NCBI GenBank assembly: GCA_029204225.1
Contig: CM055095.1
Coordinates: 53,387,476 to 53,451,475 of the forward strand
DNA length: 64,000 bases
Source of the DNA: Diphasiastrum complanatum
Taxonomy: Eukaryota > Streptophyta > Lycopodiopsida > Lycopodiales > Lycopodiaceae
Reading direction: 5' to 3'
Shown here: one piece after another, positions 1-11,343 of the stretch
Layout: each line of letters starts with the position of its first letter
Position numbering within the stretch: position 1 is the stretch's first letter
Position numbers and translations under genes: made by a program
Notes under the pieces: model-generated
Told to the model about the DNA's origin: nothing
Databases searched by the model: none
Seen by the model: the letters and a program-made list of their open reading frames with translations, nothing else

Positions 1-910
1 ATCACAACCAATTCCAGGAGATATTTATAACCATTGAAATCCCTCATGCCCCTTGAGCGTTACTCAAAGAATACCACTCAGCATTGTACCCCGGCATGGA
101 TGAGACAAAATTTATCATTCAAGTACAGTTGAAATGCCTCAAATGTATTTACTTTCCCAAAAAGAACATGGATCTCAACAAAACCAAATACATATTGTCC
201 TAGATATCCAATATCTATTTCAGAATCGATAAAAAGAACTTAATTCTTTTATAGGTTAGAAATTCTCTTGGTTGTCACAGTTATTATAAAGAAACACTCT
301 ATAATGCCACAAAAAAAATCCAAATTACTAGATTCATGTATGAAACACCTTCAATCTGCTTTCACTTGCAAGACCCAAATCCAATTGCAAAACATAGATG
401 GTTCTATAAATGAATTATCTGACTTGCCACTCACTTTCTCTTAGAATCTTAACTTTCTCGAGATTCTAAAAGTCTCTCATATTTGATATTCAATTCAATA
501 TTCCATATCACATTTAACCTCATGAAAAATCATAGTAACAACATCAGGTTACTGTGCATACTATAATTTTGTAACTTTAAGTAGTCCGTTTACCAAATCT
601 CATTATACTAACCAACACATTTGAACAAATGTAACCTGAGGTATTGACGTCAGATAGATTAGCACATATTGGGCAGGAAGAGCCAACTAATGGGATACAT
701 GGCAATTTCATGATTTGCTATATATAAATTCATTTTCCAATTTATTTGAGCTACGTTATGTAGATTTGAAATGTGTGCATTTTGATTGGGCCAAGTGGTG
801 GTCAAAATTAAAGGAGAAAAATAGAGGTATCTTTACAAAGGGCCATTTTGAATTTTGTAATTCCTCTAATGCCTAAAATTGTCGAAGGACTAGTGTCCTC
901 AGACAAAGGA
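1..910. other. AT-rich intergenic sequence, nothing recognised
   Basis: No coding frame of useful length, no terminal repeats and no primer-binding site seen. Probably decayed upstream part of the copia fragment that follows. Confidence 0.4.
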
Positions 911-919
911 GGAGAAGGA

Positions 920-1290
920 GCATATGAGAGATTTACCCATACTAGTCTATCTTAGACTGTACTCTCATGTATGCAATGGTCTATACTAAACCTGATATCG
1001 CTTTTGCAATAAGCTCCCTAAGTCAATTCATGTCTAATCTTTGTATAAACCATTGGAAGGCTCTTATCAGAGTCATGAGATGCATTCGATCCACGAAGGA
1101 CCAATGCATTTTACTATGATGAGTCAACATCGACAAACTCCACAATCTTAGTGAATATACAGCTTCAAGCTGAGTGAGAAATGTAGACACTTGTAAATCA
1201 AGATGTGACACTTTGATTCTTATATTAATCTTTGAAGTACATATAGTGGAATCACATAAACAGACGCATTCTCAAAGAATACAATGTGTC
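920..1290 (+). pseudogene. Ty1/copia reverse transcriptase/RNase H fragment
   Basis: Conceptual translation, read through frame changes, shows the conserved copia block after the RT palm (LMYAMVYTKPDIAFAISSLS, then FMSNL and HWKALIRVMR), followed by a degraded SEYTAS segment and a trace of the RNase H HxRTKHIE region near 1255-1290. Gag, integrase and the RT catalytic core are absent. Frameshifts and missing segments make it non-functional. The family assignment rests on the order of these motifs. Confidence 0.75.
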
Positions 1291-1299
1291 ATTCTCTTT

Positions 1300-2170
1300 G
1301 TTAGGTGCTCATTTAATCTAATCCCAATATGATAATGACATGTTGTATCTCCATCATGTCACCATAAACTAATAAGGTGATTACACATGGAAAATTCATG
1401 ACTGTGGAAAGAGTCACAAATAATATGACTGGTTCCAAATGTCCATTATTTGAGTCCGTCTAGTTTATAAAGAATGTGTCGATTCAAATTAGTCTTTAAA
1501 ATTCATTTGTTCAATACATAACTTGTCTTTCATTTGAGTCCTTCCTTTCATTTGATTTATAATTGAGCCTTCACATGTTGAATAATGTTGCCCTTCAATA
1601 ATATATATCAAATAGAATAGTATTTTTTATATATTTCTTCATAATGAGTCTTTCATTTGGCATAAGTCATCATATTATAGGAATATAGTCAAATATATTT
1701 GTTATTTCACAAAATGTTTTGTATTCAAGGTATTTAAATATCTCCTTCTCAAATGTGCAATGACCTCATAAACATATAAATTCAAGGCTAGGTGTACTTT
1801 CATAGCAAGTCTTGAATATAGATATTTTTTCAAGACATCGAATCAGCATCACAAGTATAGTTATATTCAATATGAATACAAAGTATAAGGGTGTCATTCA
1901 AATACAAAAACTACAATCAAGGTTTTCAATGCAATTTGTTATCTTTGATTAAGTGGCTTCAACAATTTGTATCTATTTGTATACTCCTAGATATTTTTGC
2001 TTATGTATACTGACCAACTAATATTTTCCTAAATCTAGCAAGTTTGATCTTGAAAATTTTGCCTTCATAGATTGCCTATGCCACTGTTTCATGATTAATA
2101 CTTTGACGACAAGGCATGACATCCTTCAAAAAACTTGCAATTAATTTAGCACTTCTAAGTTCCATCTATA
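1300..2170. other. AT-rich intergenic sequence, nothing recognised
   Basis: Low-complexity AT-rich DNA with many stops in all frames. No LTR ends, PBS or gene fragments could be supported. Confidence 0.35.
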
Positions 2171-2179
2171 TACATATTT

Positions 2180-2450
2180 TTGTAATATTGTGATCATTCT
2201 TTGGAAAGTGGCTAGTGCCAGTGCACAAACCAAAAGGCATTTGTCGATATGCATAAGTCCCCCAATCACTTGTAAATGTAGTTTTGGCTGGTCTTCTTCT
2301 CAAATAAAGACTTGATTATAACTTGAAAATTTTTCCAAGAAGTTGTATCGTGCATGGACCTACAACTTGATTCAAAATCAAATGATAAATGGCAAAGGAT
2401 GATGGTCTTTCTTGGTTGTGGCATTCAGTTTTCAAAAATCTTGACAATTT
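2180..2450 (-). pseudogene. Ty3/gypsy reverse transcriptase fragment
   Basis: The minus strand encodes, with frameshifts, a gypsy RT core: a DHHPLPFI-like block, a degraded NFLEKFSSYNQV segment (usual FLDGFSGYNQ) and then WGTYAYRQMPFGLC. The catalytic YxDD region is not recognisable. It is more decayed than the gypsy elements at 8.6-21 kb and separate from them. Confidence 0.7.
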
Positions 2451-2459
2451 CGAATCTTG

Positions 2460-4280
2460 CATGTCTCTATTTTGGTACAAATAGATTGAAATTACATGCT
2501 TGAAAGATGAAATGATATTTTAGACATTATACTTTCAAGTGTAGACATTAGTTTGTTGGATGCATCTTCATAAGCTCTCTACCAACAAATACTATACTTG
2601 GACTATTCTTGAGATCATGTAAAAAAACTATTGAAATGTTATCTGCTTAGTCATACAAATTTAACATCTTAAAGAAACTTGTTACCTAGCTTAGTTATGT
2701 TTCTCATTGCCACATAATGCAAATTGTACCCACAAAATTGAAGTTAAGTGTTATCAATAGATGAGCTAGTTGTCAAGGCATAAGCATCCTATTCACTAGC
2801 TTGGGCCAAGGATGATACAAGATCTATAGCAAGTTTCTATGGAGGCGTGTTTGCATACATGGCCTGAACAATAAGACTTTCCTAGATCAAGATTCCCATA
2901 CTCAGCTAAAGTGTTTACTCATATTGCTTCCCACTCGATTGTAACTTCATTTCTAAACTTACAAGTCTATGAACTATTTTGACATATTTAGTTGTGCCTT
3001 TTGGCAACTTAATGTCTTAATGCATCACATATGCTACAATTGGTATCATTTGATGCGGGTACTTTCTTTGTTGTAATAGCGCCACTACGTGTATTTGTTT
3101 GTTTTGAACTAAACTTATGTCTCAAGAGCGTATCACCGAACACATATCATACTTTGACATTTGTTGTCTTCTATGTTACTCCTTAGGACACACCTTATTT
3201 CAAATCCAAAAAAGAATAGAGATCTAGCATCAGCTCAAGCATTTCTTGCTTGATCTTTGGTATACATCTTCAAGATCAAATATAGAAAAAAAAAAGTGTA
3301 ACACAAGATGATTTTACAAGGTGATCGACCCAAAACAAACTTTGTTAATGAGAAATAACACAAGGACACATTGTACCTTGATACCTTGGGGATAACCACA
3401 CATCCCCATGATCCACCCACTCCCATTACCTAGGGCATAATAATAGTACCACTTTTTTTTTCTACAAATTTGATTGGCTATGATTTTGAGCCCTCGAAAT
3501 AAATAGGTCTCATGGATAGAATCTTGAAAATACTTGGGCCTCACAGATGGAATCATTGACATAATCTTGAAAATGAACAAGGATTTTTTGTTACACTCCA
3601 AGAGATCATCTATTCCCAACAAACATTCTTACGCTTTATCAACACAAACACTTTTTGATATATATCATTGTCTACTAGAAATTTTGACACAATAGTAGAT
3701 TCACACTCATTCAAATCCAATCAACACTTTCATTCTTTTTTTCAAACATTCAATCATCATCACTAGTATGCCAAAAAACTTTTTTCTTTATCAAAAACAT
3801 CATCTACACAATCAATCGTCTCGATTGACAATATTTTTGTTTTCTTTGGTATCTATAAGATAATAGTATTGGTTTTTACAAGAAGAGTACTTTTCATCCA
3901 AGGACATTTATTGAATCTCTTTTTTTTATTGTCTTATTTCAATGGTGAATCTATAACCATATTGTAGAATTGTAGCAAAATATTCTCATTTTTTCAAAAG
4001 GGATATTCTTACTATTGCAATTTGAAGGAAATATTTTGAAATTTAAAGACTTATTTCAAAGCCTCAATTTATATTGACCTTTGGATTGCTCTCATTTATT
4101 AGCTCAGAATCATTTCACAATCTACTCAAGTAAGTACATATTCTTACACTTTGGCAAAAGCTTGATGAAATCTATCATTGATTGTCTTACTTGTTCCCTT
4201 CTTCCAGTCTCCTCTTGACAAATATACATCCCCTTCTTTAGACACTATGTTTTTCCTTGCTTGTTTGCATTACAAATATG
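2460..4280. other. AT-rich intergenic sequence, nothing recognised
   Basis: No supported gene, terminal repeat or RNA gene. Short open frames on both strands have no family signature. Confidence 0.35.
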
Positions 4281-4532
4281 AATCACTTTTATTTATTCAG
4301 AGTTTTTATTTTCTTTGTACGACTTTCAACATTCACTTGGAAAGTGCACATTTACCCATTTCCACCTCAAATCTAAATCATAGGAAGTCTTTCACAATGT
4401 ATGTATAGAGTAATATAAGCAAGAGAGTCACTCAGCCAGCCAGTGAAGGTGAATTGAGCTGGACCTTCACGATCTTGAACAAGATAAAATGTACAAAGAT
4501 GGACAAGCAAACTAACATATAAATCCAAATTA

Positions 4533-5039
4533 TCAGAAAAAAAGGGGAAGACTGAGGGCTGTTATATGTGTGAAAAAACTTGTGAAGAGACCGAGTAGTG
4601 ACACGTATATAGAAGGTTTTAGGGAAGATGCAGGCACACCACGCAAAATGTCGACCACCACTGACAAAGAAAAAACCATACTCACACTAGTTGCACTTAC
4701 GGTCACATTGTGGAAAATAAATTGCTGCGGCAAGTTCGTGAAAGAGAAAATTTGCATCATCAATGCCGGTATACCCATTGCGACTACTAAAACAGGGTTT
4801 TGAATTTCCTCAGTTTTCTCTTGGAAGCTGGAGTCTCGTGCTACACCATTATCCATTGTTGATGATGATGTGGGGACTAGAGATCCTCTGTTAGCTGCGT
4901 TTGGTCCGGTTTCAATATGCACAATAGTGTCATGAGCACATTCCTGAGTCATGTTAGAGAAGTGAGAGCTAGCTCCTGGATTTTCAGTGTCCCCTGTTTG
5001 ATTATCTTGGATGGCCTTACCCTTTTTGACTTGTGCCAT
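4533..5039 (-). CDS. hypothetical small membrane protein
   Basis: A 168-residue open frame that I do not recognise. Residues 1-80 are polar and rich in Ser/Thr/Asn. Residues about 82-104, 107-132 and 143-168 are hydrophobic, suggesting three membrane segments with the protein ending inside or just after the third. The start is the first ATG after a good 3' splice site (TTCATTACTGCAG ends three bases before it). An upstream 5' splice site (GGAG/GTAAGC near 5366) implies a 5' UTR exon. A possible AATAAA polyadenylation signal on the same strand lies near 4290-4300. Splice signals plus an undisrupted frame argue for a real gene rather than transposon debris. Function unknown; the last exon of a longer gene is possible. 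Confidence 0.5.
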   Translation of the reverse strand: MAQVKKGKAIQDNQTGDTENPGASSHFSNMTQECAHDTIVHIETGPNAANRGSLVPTSSSTMDNGVARDSSFQEKTEEIQNPVLVVAMGIPALMMQIFSFTNLPQQFIFHNVTVSATSVSMVFSLSVVVDILRGVPASSLKPSIYVSLLGLFTSFFTHITALSLPLFF

Positions 5040-5045
5040 ATCCTG

Positions 5046-5366
5046 CAGTAATGAACAAAAAGGAATATGTAAGGCATGCAGAAAGTAGGAAGTTGTAACT
5101 AACTAGCAATAAATTGGGCTTGCGGAAGGGTGGTTTCTTCAGTTTTCACACTCTAATTTTTCATTTCAAAATCCAACAACAAATCAATTAAACTTCATCA
5201 TCAGTGTTAGTAAGTAGAATTCACAAGATCACACAAAATTCTTATCGAATCAGACCGCGCTGCATAAGAGGACATCCAAGAAGCAATGGTCTGAATGAAT
5301 AATTCAAATCGGTACAATACTACATATCCACTTTATACCAAAATACTACTGCTAGTCACAGCTTAC
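5046..5366 (-). other. putative 5' UTR intron of the membrane-protein gene
   Basis: Minus-strand GTAAG donor at about 5362-5366 and pyrimidine-rich CTGCAG acceptor ending next to the start codon at 5039. The exon upstream (from about 5367 towards 5700-5900) would be untranslated. Inferred from splice signals only. Confidence 0.4.
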
Positions 5367-5955
5367 CTCCAGATCCAGAGCTTATACTAATGAAAGTGGA
5401 AGCCTCAGAGAAGTAAAAGGACCTGCTGGTTTGAAAGAGTCCCTCCGAAGAAGCTGCCAGATAATGTTGAATTCTCGGACAACTTATTTCAACTGCCTCA
5501 CATCAGACGCTGATTTTTTAAAAGTCTAGCTCCAATCGAGTCCAGACAAGGTAGCAAATTATCCTTGTCCAGGATTCAGACAGACAGACATAGTTCAAAG
5601 AGTGTAGACAGAAATAGCGGTTGTAGGCTCTTTCTCAACAGATCATCACCTTTCAGCTTCTAATCGCAGTGGCAATCTCATAAATTCAGAAACAACCCAA
5701 CACTCTTGAACACTAAAGTCTCAGCAGCTCCACTATTTGTAACTTTCAAATCAATGCAATCCTTCGAAGCTTCGGCTGACATAATCCAAAGCCAGATTAG
5801 TCCCTCCGAACAAGCCACTTCTTGGGACCGCCGAGAACAAGCCACTTGCTTGGGACCCGATACGATGACGCCCGCCCCAATGCATTACAGCCGCGTGTCC
5901 CCATCATCTGCCCCTTGCCACACACATTCTGCAAAGCTCAGCTTTGTCCCATAAG

Positions 5956-6005
5956 TTTCTTATGAACTGAGCAGATTTTGTTTCTTATGGACTGAGCAAA
6001 TTTTT
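5956..6005. repeat. 25-bp tandem duplication
   Basis: Two adjacent copies of a 25-base unit beginning TTTCTTATG and containing ACTGAGCA, with two or three differences. It lies in the presumed upstream region of the small membrane-protein gene. Confidence 0.8.
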
Positions 6006-6109
6006 GTACATATTACAAAAACTGCTCAATATATTCTTGTGTTTGTGCCTGGGCACCATATCACGTTGTCACATAGGCACGGGAGCGAGCGTCACTCCCC
6101 TCATGTGCT

Positions 6110-6275
6110 AATACGATTTTATTGGTTTAATTTTTATTTATTGGTTTAATTTTTAGTTGGTTTAATTGATTTTATTGGTTTAATTTTTAGTTGGTTTAAT
6201 TTTTAGGCTCGATCCTGTCAATACGATTTTATTGTTTAATTTTTAGTTAATTTAATTTTTAGGCTTGACCCCTCC
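6110..6275. repeat. AT-rich irregular tandem repeat
   Basis: Repeated TTGGTTTAATTTTTA blocks with a higher-order duplication: AATACGATTTTATTG occurs near 6112 and again near 6220, each followed by the T-rich blocks and a GGCTYGAYCC ending. Confidence 0.75.
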
Positions 6276-6353
6276 GAGCATTGCTATGCCTAAAAATTTT
6301 TTGAAAATCCTTACCCAGCAAAAGGCCTTTGCCAAGCTCCTTCCATAATAAGT

Positions 6354-6485
6354 ATGTCTCTCTCTCGCGCGCGCACGCACACACACACTTCTCTTTCACT
6401 ATCACTTGCTCATTCTAACTTTCAATACAGGTCTTTCGTTCTCTCTCTCTCTCAGTTATTTCTCTCGCTCTCTCTCTCTCACTTT
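6354..6485. repeat. CT/CA-rich simple-sequence tract
   Basis: Interrupted CT, CG and CA dinucleotide runs. The open frame through it is a product of the repeat composition. Confidence 0.8.
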
Positions 6486-6489
6486 GTAA

Positions 6490-7630
6490 TATGGCCTGAG
6501 AGCGAGGTCAGAGGAGAGAGAATCTTACTCTACGTGATGTGGGAGGTAGTGCAGTTTCCGTAATGACAGACAGCGAAGACATGCTACGATGAGCCTAACA
6601 ACCAGCAAACGCTGATTGTTGATGCAGTAATGCATTGGCTGCTGGCATAAGGCAATCGATGGTTTCCTTCCAGCCCAAGGTCGTCGCATTCTGTCTTTCG
6701 ATGTCGTATTCTATCAGACAGTCGCTGATTATCATTCTACGCGTTCAGCCACAGCGCATGGCTTAGCTGAGATCAACGCCTCTTGCAAACCAAATTCTCA
6801 GGAGGGAAGGCTCATTCATTGATCACTACAGGTCTCCGTCATTCACTATGATCGAAAGTCTATTAAGATCAAGGCAGTGATGAGTGAGACTGTCAAACTG
6901 CAGATGAAGCAGTCCGCCAACTTATATGATTCCACATGCCTAAGAGCCTAACACCAGCGATCAGCCAGCAAGAGAACTATGTGCTGTAACAGCTTAACCT
7001 TCAGCAATGCAAACAATCTTGCATCTGTCACAAGAGACATCTCGCTCACAAAACGCAGGACTAAAGAGTCACGAGTCAGGTGCACAAATTCGTTTCAGAG
7101 GAGAGAGGCTGACAGCTCCAAGATCCAACACTGAGAGACTAAAAGCATATTCTAAGTGTGCTTTTGCATTCAACAGATCTGTTGAAACAAAAATCTGAAA
7201 GTTTCAGTGAAGTTTTCATATTTGTGCTTTAAAAAGCAAGTTCCAACTTGTTTTTCAAAAGAAAACATTATAACTTGAAAGCTTTGTTAGTGGAAGAAGC
7301 TATAGCATGTTTGCTAAATTTGTAACTTTCACTCAAAGTTTGCTTTGAAGTTTGAAGCACCTTCCAAGTTGCATTTAACACAAAAGTTATTTACTTTGAA
7401 AATTGAATCTTTTGTTAGACATACTTGAAATTTAAGCCTTTGAAGATTGATTTTGAAGATCTGTTATTAATACATAAATGGTGTGAATTGTGAATCTGAA
7501 TTCGCAATTTCAAACTGAAAAGTGTTTCCAAAAGGCAATGTAGAATGCATTGTAAATAAATTTGACAACCCTCCTCACAAAATATTAACACTTCATTGAG
7601 TTGGTTAGCGCTCAAAAGCCACACTAAGTG
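6490..7630. other. unassigned sequence upstream of copia fragment
   Basis: May be the decayed leader or LTR of the copia remnant that begins at 7631, but no TG...CA ends, primer-binding site or second copy was found. No gene supported. Confidence 0.3.
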
Positions 7631-8660
7631 ATGGCAGGCAACATCTTTAACAAAAACCCATCACCTAATTGAAAGGTTCGATGGTTTTCGTTATCGTTTG
7701 TGCAAACCTAAAATGCGAATGCTTTTGTTAGAGAAAGATATACTCAAATTTGTGGAAGGGGCCAAATGAAAACCTACCACAGGGTTAGAAGAAATACTTA
7801 GCAAGTGGAGAAATCCGAGATGGGCGGGCATTAGCCTCCATTATTCTCAATTTAAAGGATAATGTGATTATCCATGTAAGCCATTGCCAAGACCTCTAAA
7901 GAGGCTTGGGACATCTTAGTCGAGACTTTTGAGTCTCAAGATGTCAAGACAAGACTCTTCTTAAGAAAGAAGTTCTTTCAAATGAGGATGTCTGATTCAG
8001 TAAGCATGGTCGACCATTGAATAATTTTAAGTCCTTATAGGACATTTAGCCGTTGTGGGATCTACAATACAAGACACAGATGTTGTGATGATGCTCTTAG
8101 GGAGTCTTCCTGAGACGTATGAAAATCTTGTTGTGTCATTGGAAACACAAGCATGATTAACCTTGTAGAAAATAACTTCATCGTTGTTGCAAGAAGAAGT
8201 GTGAAGAAAAAACATGGGTATGTCTGGTGAGACACCCATAGCACTCTACTTAGGTGCCAAAAAAAATAAAATAAAAAAAAAAGTTCCATGGCACTAACCA
8301 GCTTCAAAAGAGTTTCAAGATGAATCTAAAGATAAAAGTAAACCGTCTTACATAAAGAAAAGTAAGTGCAATTATTGTCAAAAGGGAGGACACTACATCA
8401 TAGACCTTGGCTTGAAGATACAATTTGACATTAATTCTTGTATTGTCGATGATACAAAGGGAAAAATTGTAGCCAAAGGAGTGCAAGAAGGAAATTTGTT
8501 CAAGTTGTGCTCAAAAAATCCTCATACTGGTATGATGGCATATGGCAATAAGTGTTCTGATCCAAAAGTTTGGCATCGAAGGTTTGGCCATGTTGGGTTA
8601 CATTCCCTAGAAGTTTCAAATGAAAAAAATCTCGTGCAAGAGTTTGATATAAAAATACCC
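7631..8660 (+). pseudogene. Ty1/copia gag to pre-integrase fragment
   Basis: Begins at an ATG and reads, across several frameshifts and stops, as a copia Gag (UBN2 type): a FDG..Y motif, KMRMLLLEKDILKFVEGAK, then LFLRKKFF.MRMSDSVS, then LGSLPETYENLV. A CCHC knuckle (CNYCQKGGHYI) lies near 8370-8400. It jumps almost directly to the GAG-pre-integrase motif KVWHRRFGHVGLHSLEVS at about 8566-8620, so the protease segment is deleted. The sequence then stops abruptly at about 8660, where it joins gypsy gag in the same orientation. Integrase core and RT are missing. Confidence 0.8.
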
Positions 8661-9910
8661 TCAAATACCGAAGAATGGCCATCAAACTGTTTCTGGTTGG
8701 ACTTCTTAAAAATATCCACCGAGAACTGAAACCAGTTGACCTTTATGATCAACTTAAGGACGTAATGACTGATGCCATTCATGAAGAAGACGAGGGTTTT
8801 GATGACAACTTTGATAATCATGAAAAGAAATCTAAGAATCCTGGACGTCTTAACCACCCGAAGCATGAAAATACCGTCCAATCTTATGAACTTCTACATC
8901 AAATGGAAACCTAGCAGAAAGCTCAACAAACTCATATGGATAAACTCACTGTTGATTTCCAAACTGCCATGAAAAATATTGCTGATAAATCTTTTCCAAC
9001 AAGAGAGAATGTCTGGTGTCCGATCTATTCACAACATCACACTGGTAATGAATGCCCTCAACTGAGAATTTATTTTCCATCAGCACCCGTACCACCCCTA
9101 CCCTCCACAACAACCCATGCCATGACCAGAGGTGTACCAACCACGAACAATTGCACCAAATCAATACCAACCACGTCAACAATTTGTCGTTAACCAACCT
9201 GCTCCACAACAAGTTGTCCACTATCTTGATCCCAATACCATCGATCCAACAACTTATTATGTGGAAGATACTACTCAACCCAGGTACACCATTGAGACAG
9301 TTGTTTATTATGCGTATGATCTTAATGCTCAAGTCGTTGACCACAATGCCCAGCCTTATAATCCTAACCAAGCTGTGTTTGCCATGCATCAACTGCCAAT
9401 AATACGAGAACATCCTAGTATTTGCTGCCCAAATAAACTTCGCTTTCCACCAGCTTGTGAAAATTGCGGCATTGAACATAATGTGAAGGATTGTCCTTCC
9501 CGATCTAAACCAGTTGCTCTTGTCTGTTCCATGCAAGTAGAAACGTTGCTAGTCGAAACTCATCCAGCATGGGTCTTGTGACTCGTGCACAAACCCAACG
9601 CCAAACCCCTACAATTGCACCCAGCAAAACCCATCAGCATAATGTACCTCCAAGTGAAGATTCGACACCCATTGTCTATCCTCACCCATCCGAAGAAAAT
9701 AGGCTGCATCACCAATATCGATAGCAAATTCACAATGCAGACCAACACTCTTCCACCTCCCATAAAGTACCTCACATGCCTTTTGAGAACAAAACCCTTG
9801 AAGGCACTGAAGTCTAGGGGGATTAATTACAAGCTAATGTGACTCTCCCTTTTCACGTTCTCTGGAAACATACAGATAAGTGGAAATAACAAATCCAATC
9901 CACCAACACC
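8661..9910 (+). pseudogene. outer Ty3/gypsy element, gag part
   Basis: Related to the gag of the inserted gypsy element: both share an EEDEG acidic motif, an ENVWCPI knuckle block and then a Gln/Pro-rich stretch. A second knuckle, CENCGIEHNVKDC, is at about 9454-9492. Several frames are used, so the gene is broken. The 5' LTR and gag N-terminus are absent because the element is truncated at the copia junction. Its continuation (protease, RT) resumes at 18950, immediately after the inserted element, on the same strand. The split by insertion is therefore direct. Confidence 0.8.
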
Positions 9911-9915
9911 ACCAC
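9911..9915. repeat. target-site duplication, left copy (ACCAC)
   Basis: Matches 18945-18949 exactly and touches the first LTR base. Confidence 0.92.
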
Positions 9916-10185
9916 TGTAGCGGCCTTGGTTCACCTGTCACGCAGAGATTCGTTCCCAAGGGAATAGTGCTTCCCTTGCGAAGTTAGCTTGCAAATCCTA
10001 CGCTAACCACACCTAGATTAACCACATCTAACTATCCACCCTACTTTAACCACAAACATGAGAAGGAAGAATATATTACAATGGGGGAGGTGCTTACATC
10101 CTATCCTCTCTACTCTCTTAGAAATCATTAACAACATGCAAGCAGAGAGAAGATGCAAATGGAAAGCAAATAGAAAATGCAAAAA

Positions 10186-10222
<37 letters not shown>

Positions 10223-10668
10223 CAAGGATGTTCAAATCTCATATGGAATAATCTCCTCCTCCTATTGAACATGGAAATATGGTACAAAGGGTGCCTTTTT
10301 ATGGATGGGAAAGGCCCTTGCCCCTTTCTCCTATTGGTTAATTACAATGGCAAGGATCCTAATCCAAGCCTCCTAAACTAACACAAAATGAATCTAATGG
10401 TTCCTTGAGAAAGCACAAGGGCACTCACATGATTCATGTGAGTTCTAATTTGGGCCCTTTTAGCTTTTTTATTAACAACTTGACTTAGGGCCTCTAATGT
10501 CATTTTAGAGTTTTAGGCCCCTGGTCACTTATTCCTAATTCTACAAGTTCTACAAAACCAAATTGCGTGCTCATTGGGTTGGGCTTATACACACAGGAAG
10601 CCAGTGCCCTCGCACTTACTGCTCTACATGTACAGTGTAATGTGACGGGGCCCACTAAGTGCCCAACA
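9916..10668 (-). repeat. 3' LTR of nested gypsy element
   Basis: 753 bp; the partner of 18136-18944. It contains a (GA)16 tract and, near its U5 end, a hairpin (stem CAAGGGAA / TTCCCTTG, six-base loop) around 9957-9978. In the element's orientation it begins TGTTGGGC. Confidence 0.93.
10189..10220. repeat. (GA)16 microsatellite inside the 3' LTR
   Basis: Perfect dinucleotide run. The corresponding tract in the other LTR has 45 units, which accounts for nearly all the length difference between the LTRs. Confidence 0.95.
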
Positions 10669-10680
10669 GCATCCCCCACC
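10669..10680 (-). promoter_or_regulatory. polypurine tract of nested gypsy element
   Basis: On the minus strand GGTGGGGGATGC lies directly before the LTR start TGTTGGG, the expected place for plus-strand priming in an LTR retrotransposon. Confidence 0.75.
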
Positions 10681-10836
10681 TAAATAGGTGACGGTCCCAC
10701 GACACCTGCCTGTGCTTGTTGTGGAAGAAGGCTATCGAATTGCGAATGATGGAGTGCGTCAGGAAAAGCATGGATAAAGATTGCTTATGTAAAACCTGAA
10801 ACTTTATTTGATGATGAGGAGCCTATCCTAAGCTCT

Positions 10837-11343
10837 TCAAGAAGTGTTTGGAAAGGCTGGTGGCGACCAATACTTGTGTAACCGGCTACCGTTGATGGGC
10901 GTAGCAAACGGTGTCCCATCCATTGTTTCTAAAGTCACTGCCCCTTGCGATAAGATGTCGGTGATGTGATAAGGGCCTTCACCAGTGAACTTCAGGTTTT
11001 CTTTGATCGCCTTTGTCTTGTACATGAGGACCAAATCTCCTTTTTGAAGATCTTTCTTGTAAAGACGACGATCATGCCAAGCCTTGCGACGTGCTTTCTC
11101 TGCAGCAAGAGCATGGACCGCTAACAAGTGTGTTTCGCACAACTTGTGTAGCGCTTCGTGACGAAGGTGGAGCGATCTTGTATCATCTAATCGTTGCACT
11201 GTGGCAATGCGAAGAGATGGAACGAGAAATTCCACCGGCATGACTACATCTTGGCCATACACCAGTTGGAATGGATTTGCTCGGTGTTGCCTTTGTATGC
11301 AGTTCTGAAAGCCCACAGAGCAGCGTGTAGCTTGTGCTCCCAA
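10837..11343 (-). pseudogene. gypsy integrase C-terminal part
   Basis: About 168 residues continuing the integrase of the next entry after a frame change in the overlap 11244-11343. NPFQLVYGQDVVMPVEF is the usual 'P..L.YG...V.P.E' motif after the integrase core. KARRKAWHDRR and KGDLVLMYK correspond to the GPY/F-type C-terminal domain (GEGPYHITDIL). It ends with a stop about 170 bp before the LTR. The one frameshift separates it from the catalytic core. Confidence 0.85.

Noticed and set aside
9916-9990. A functional tRNA-Asp gene at the LTR end
   Set aside because: Only three blocks resemble tRNA-Asp, spacing is too short and the acceptor stem is missing; kept only as a finding about primer contact.
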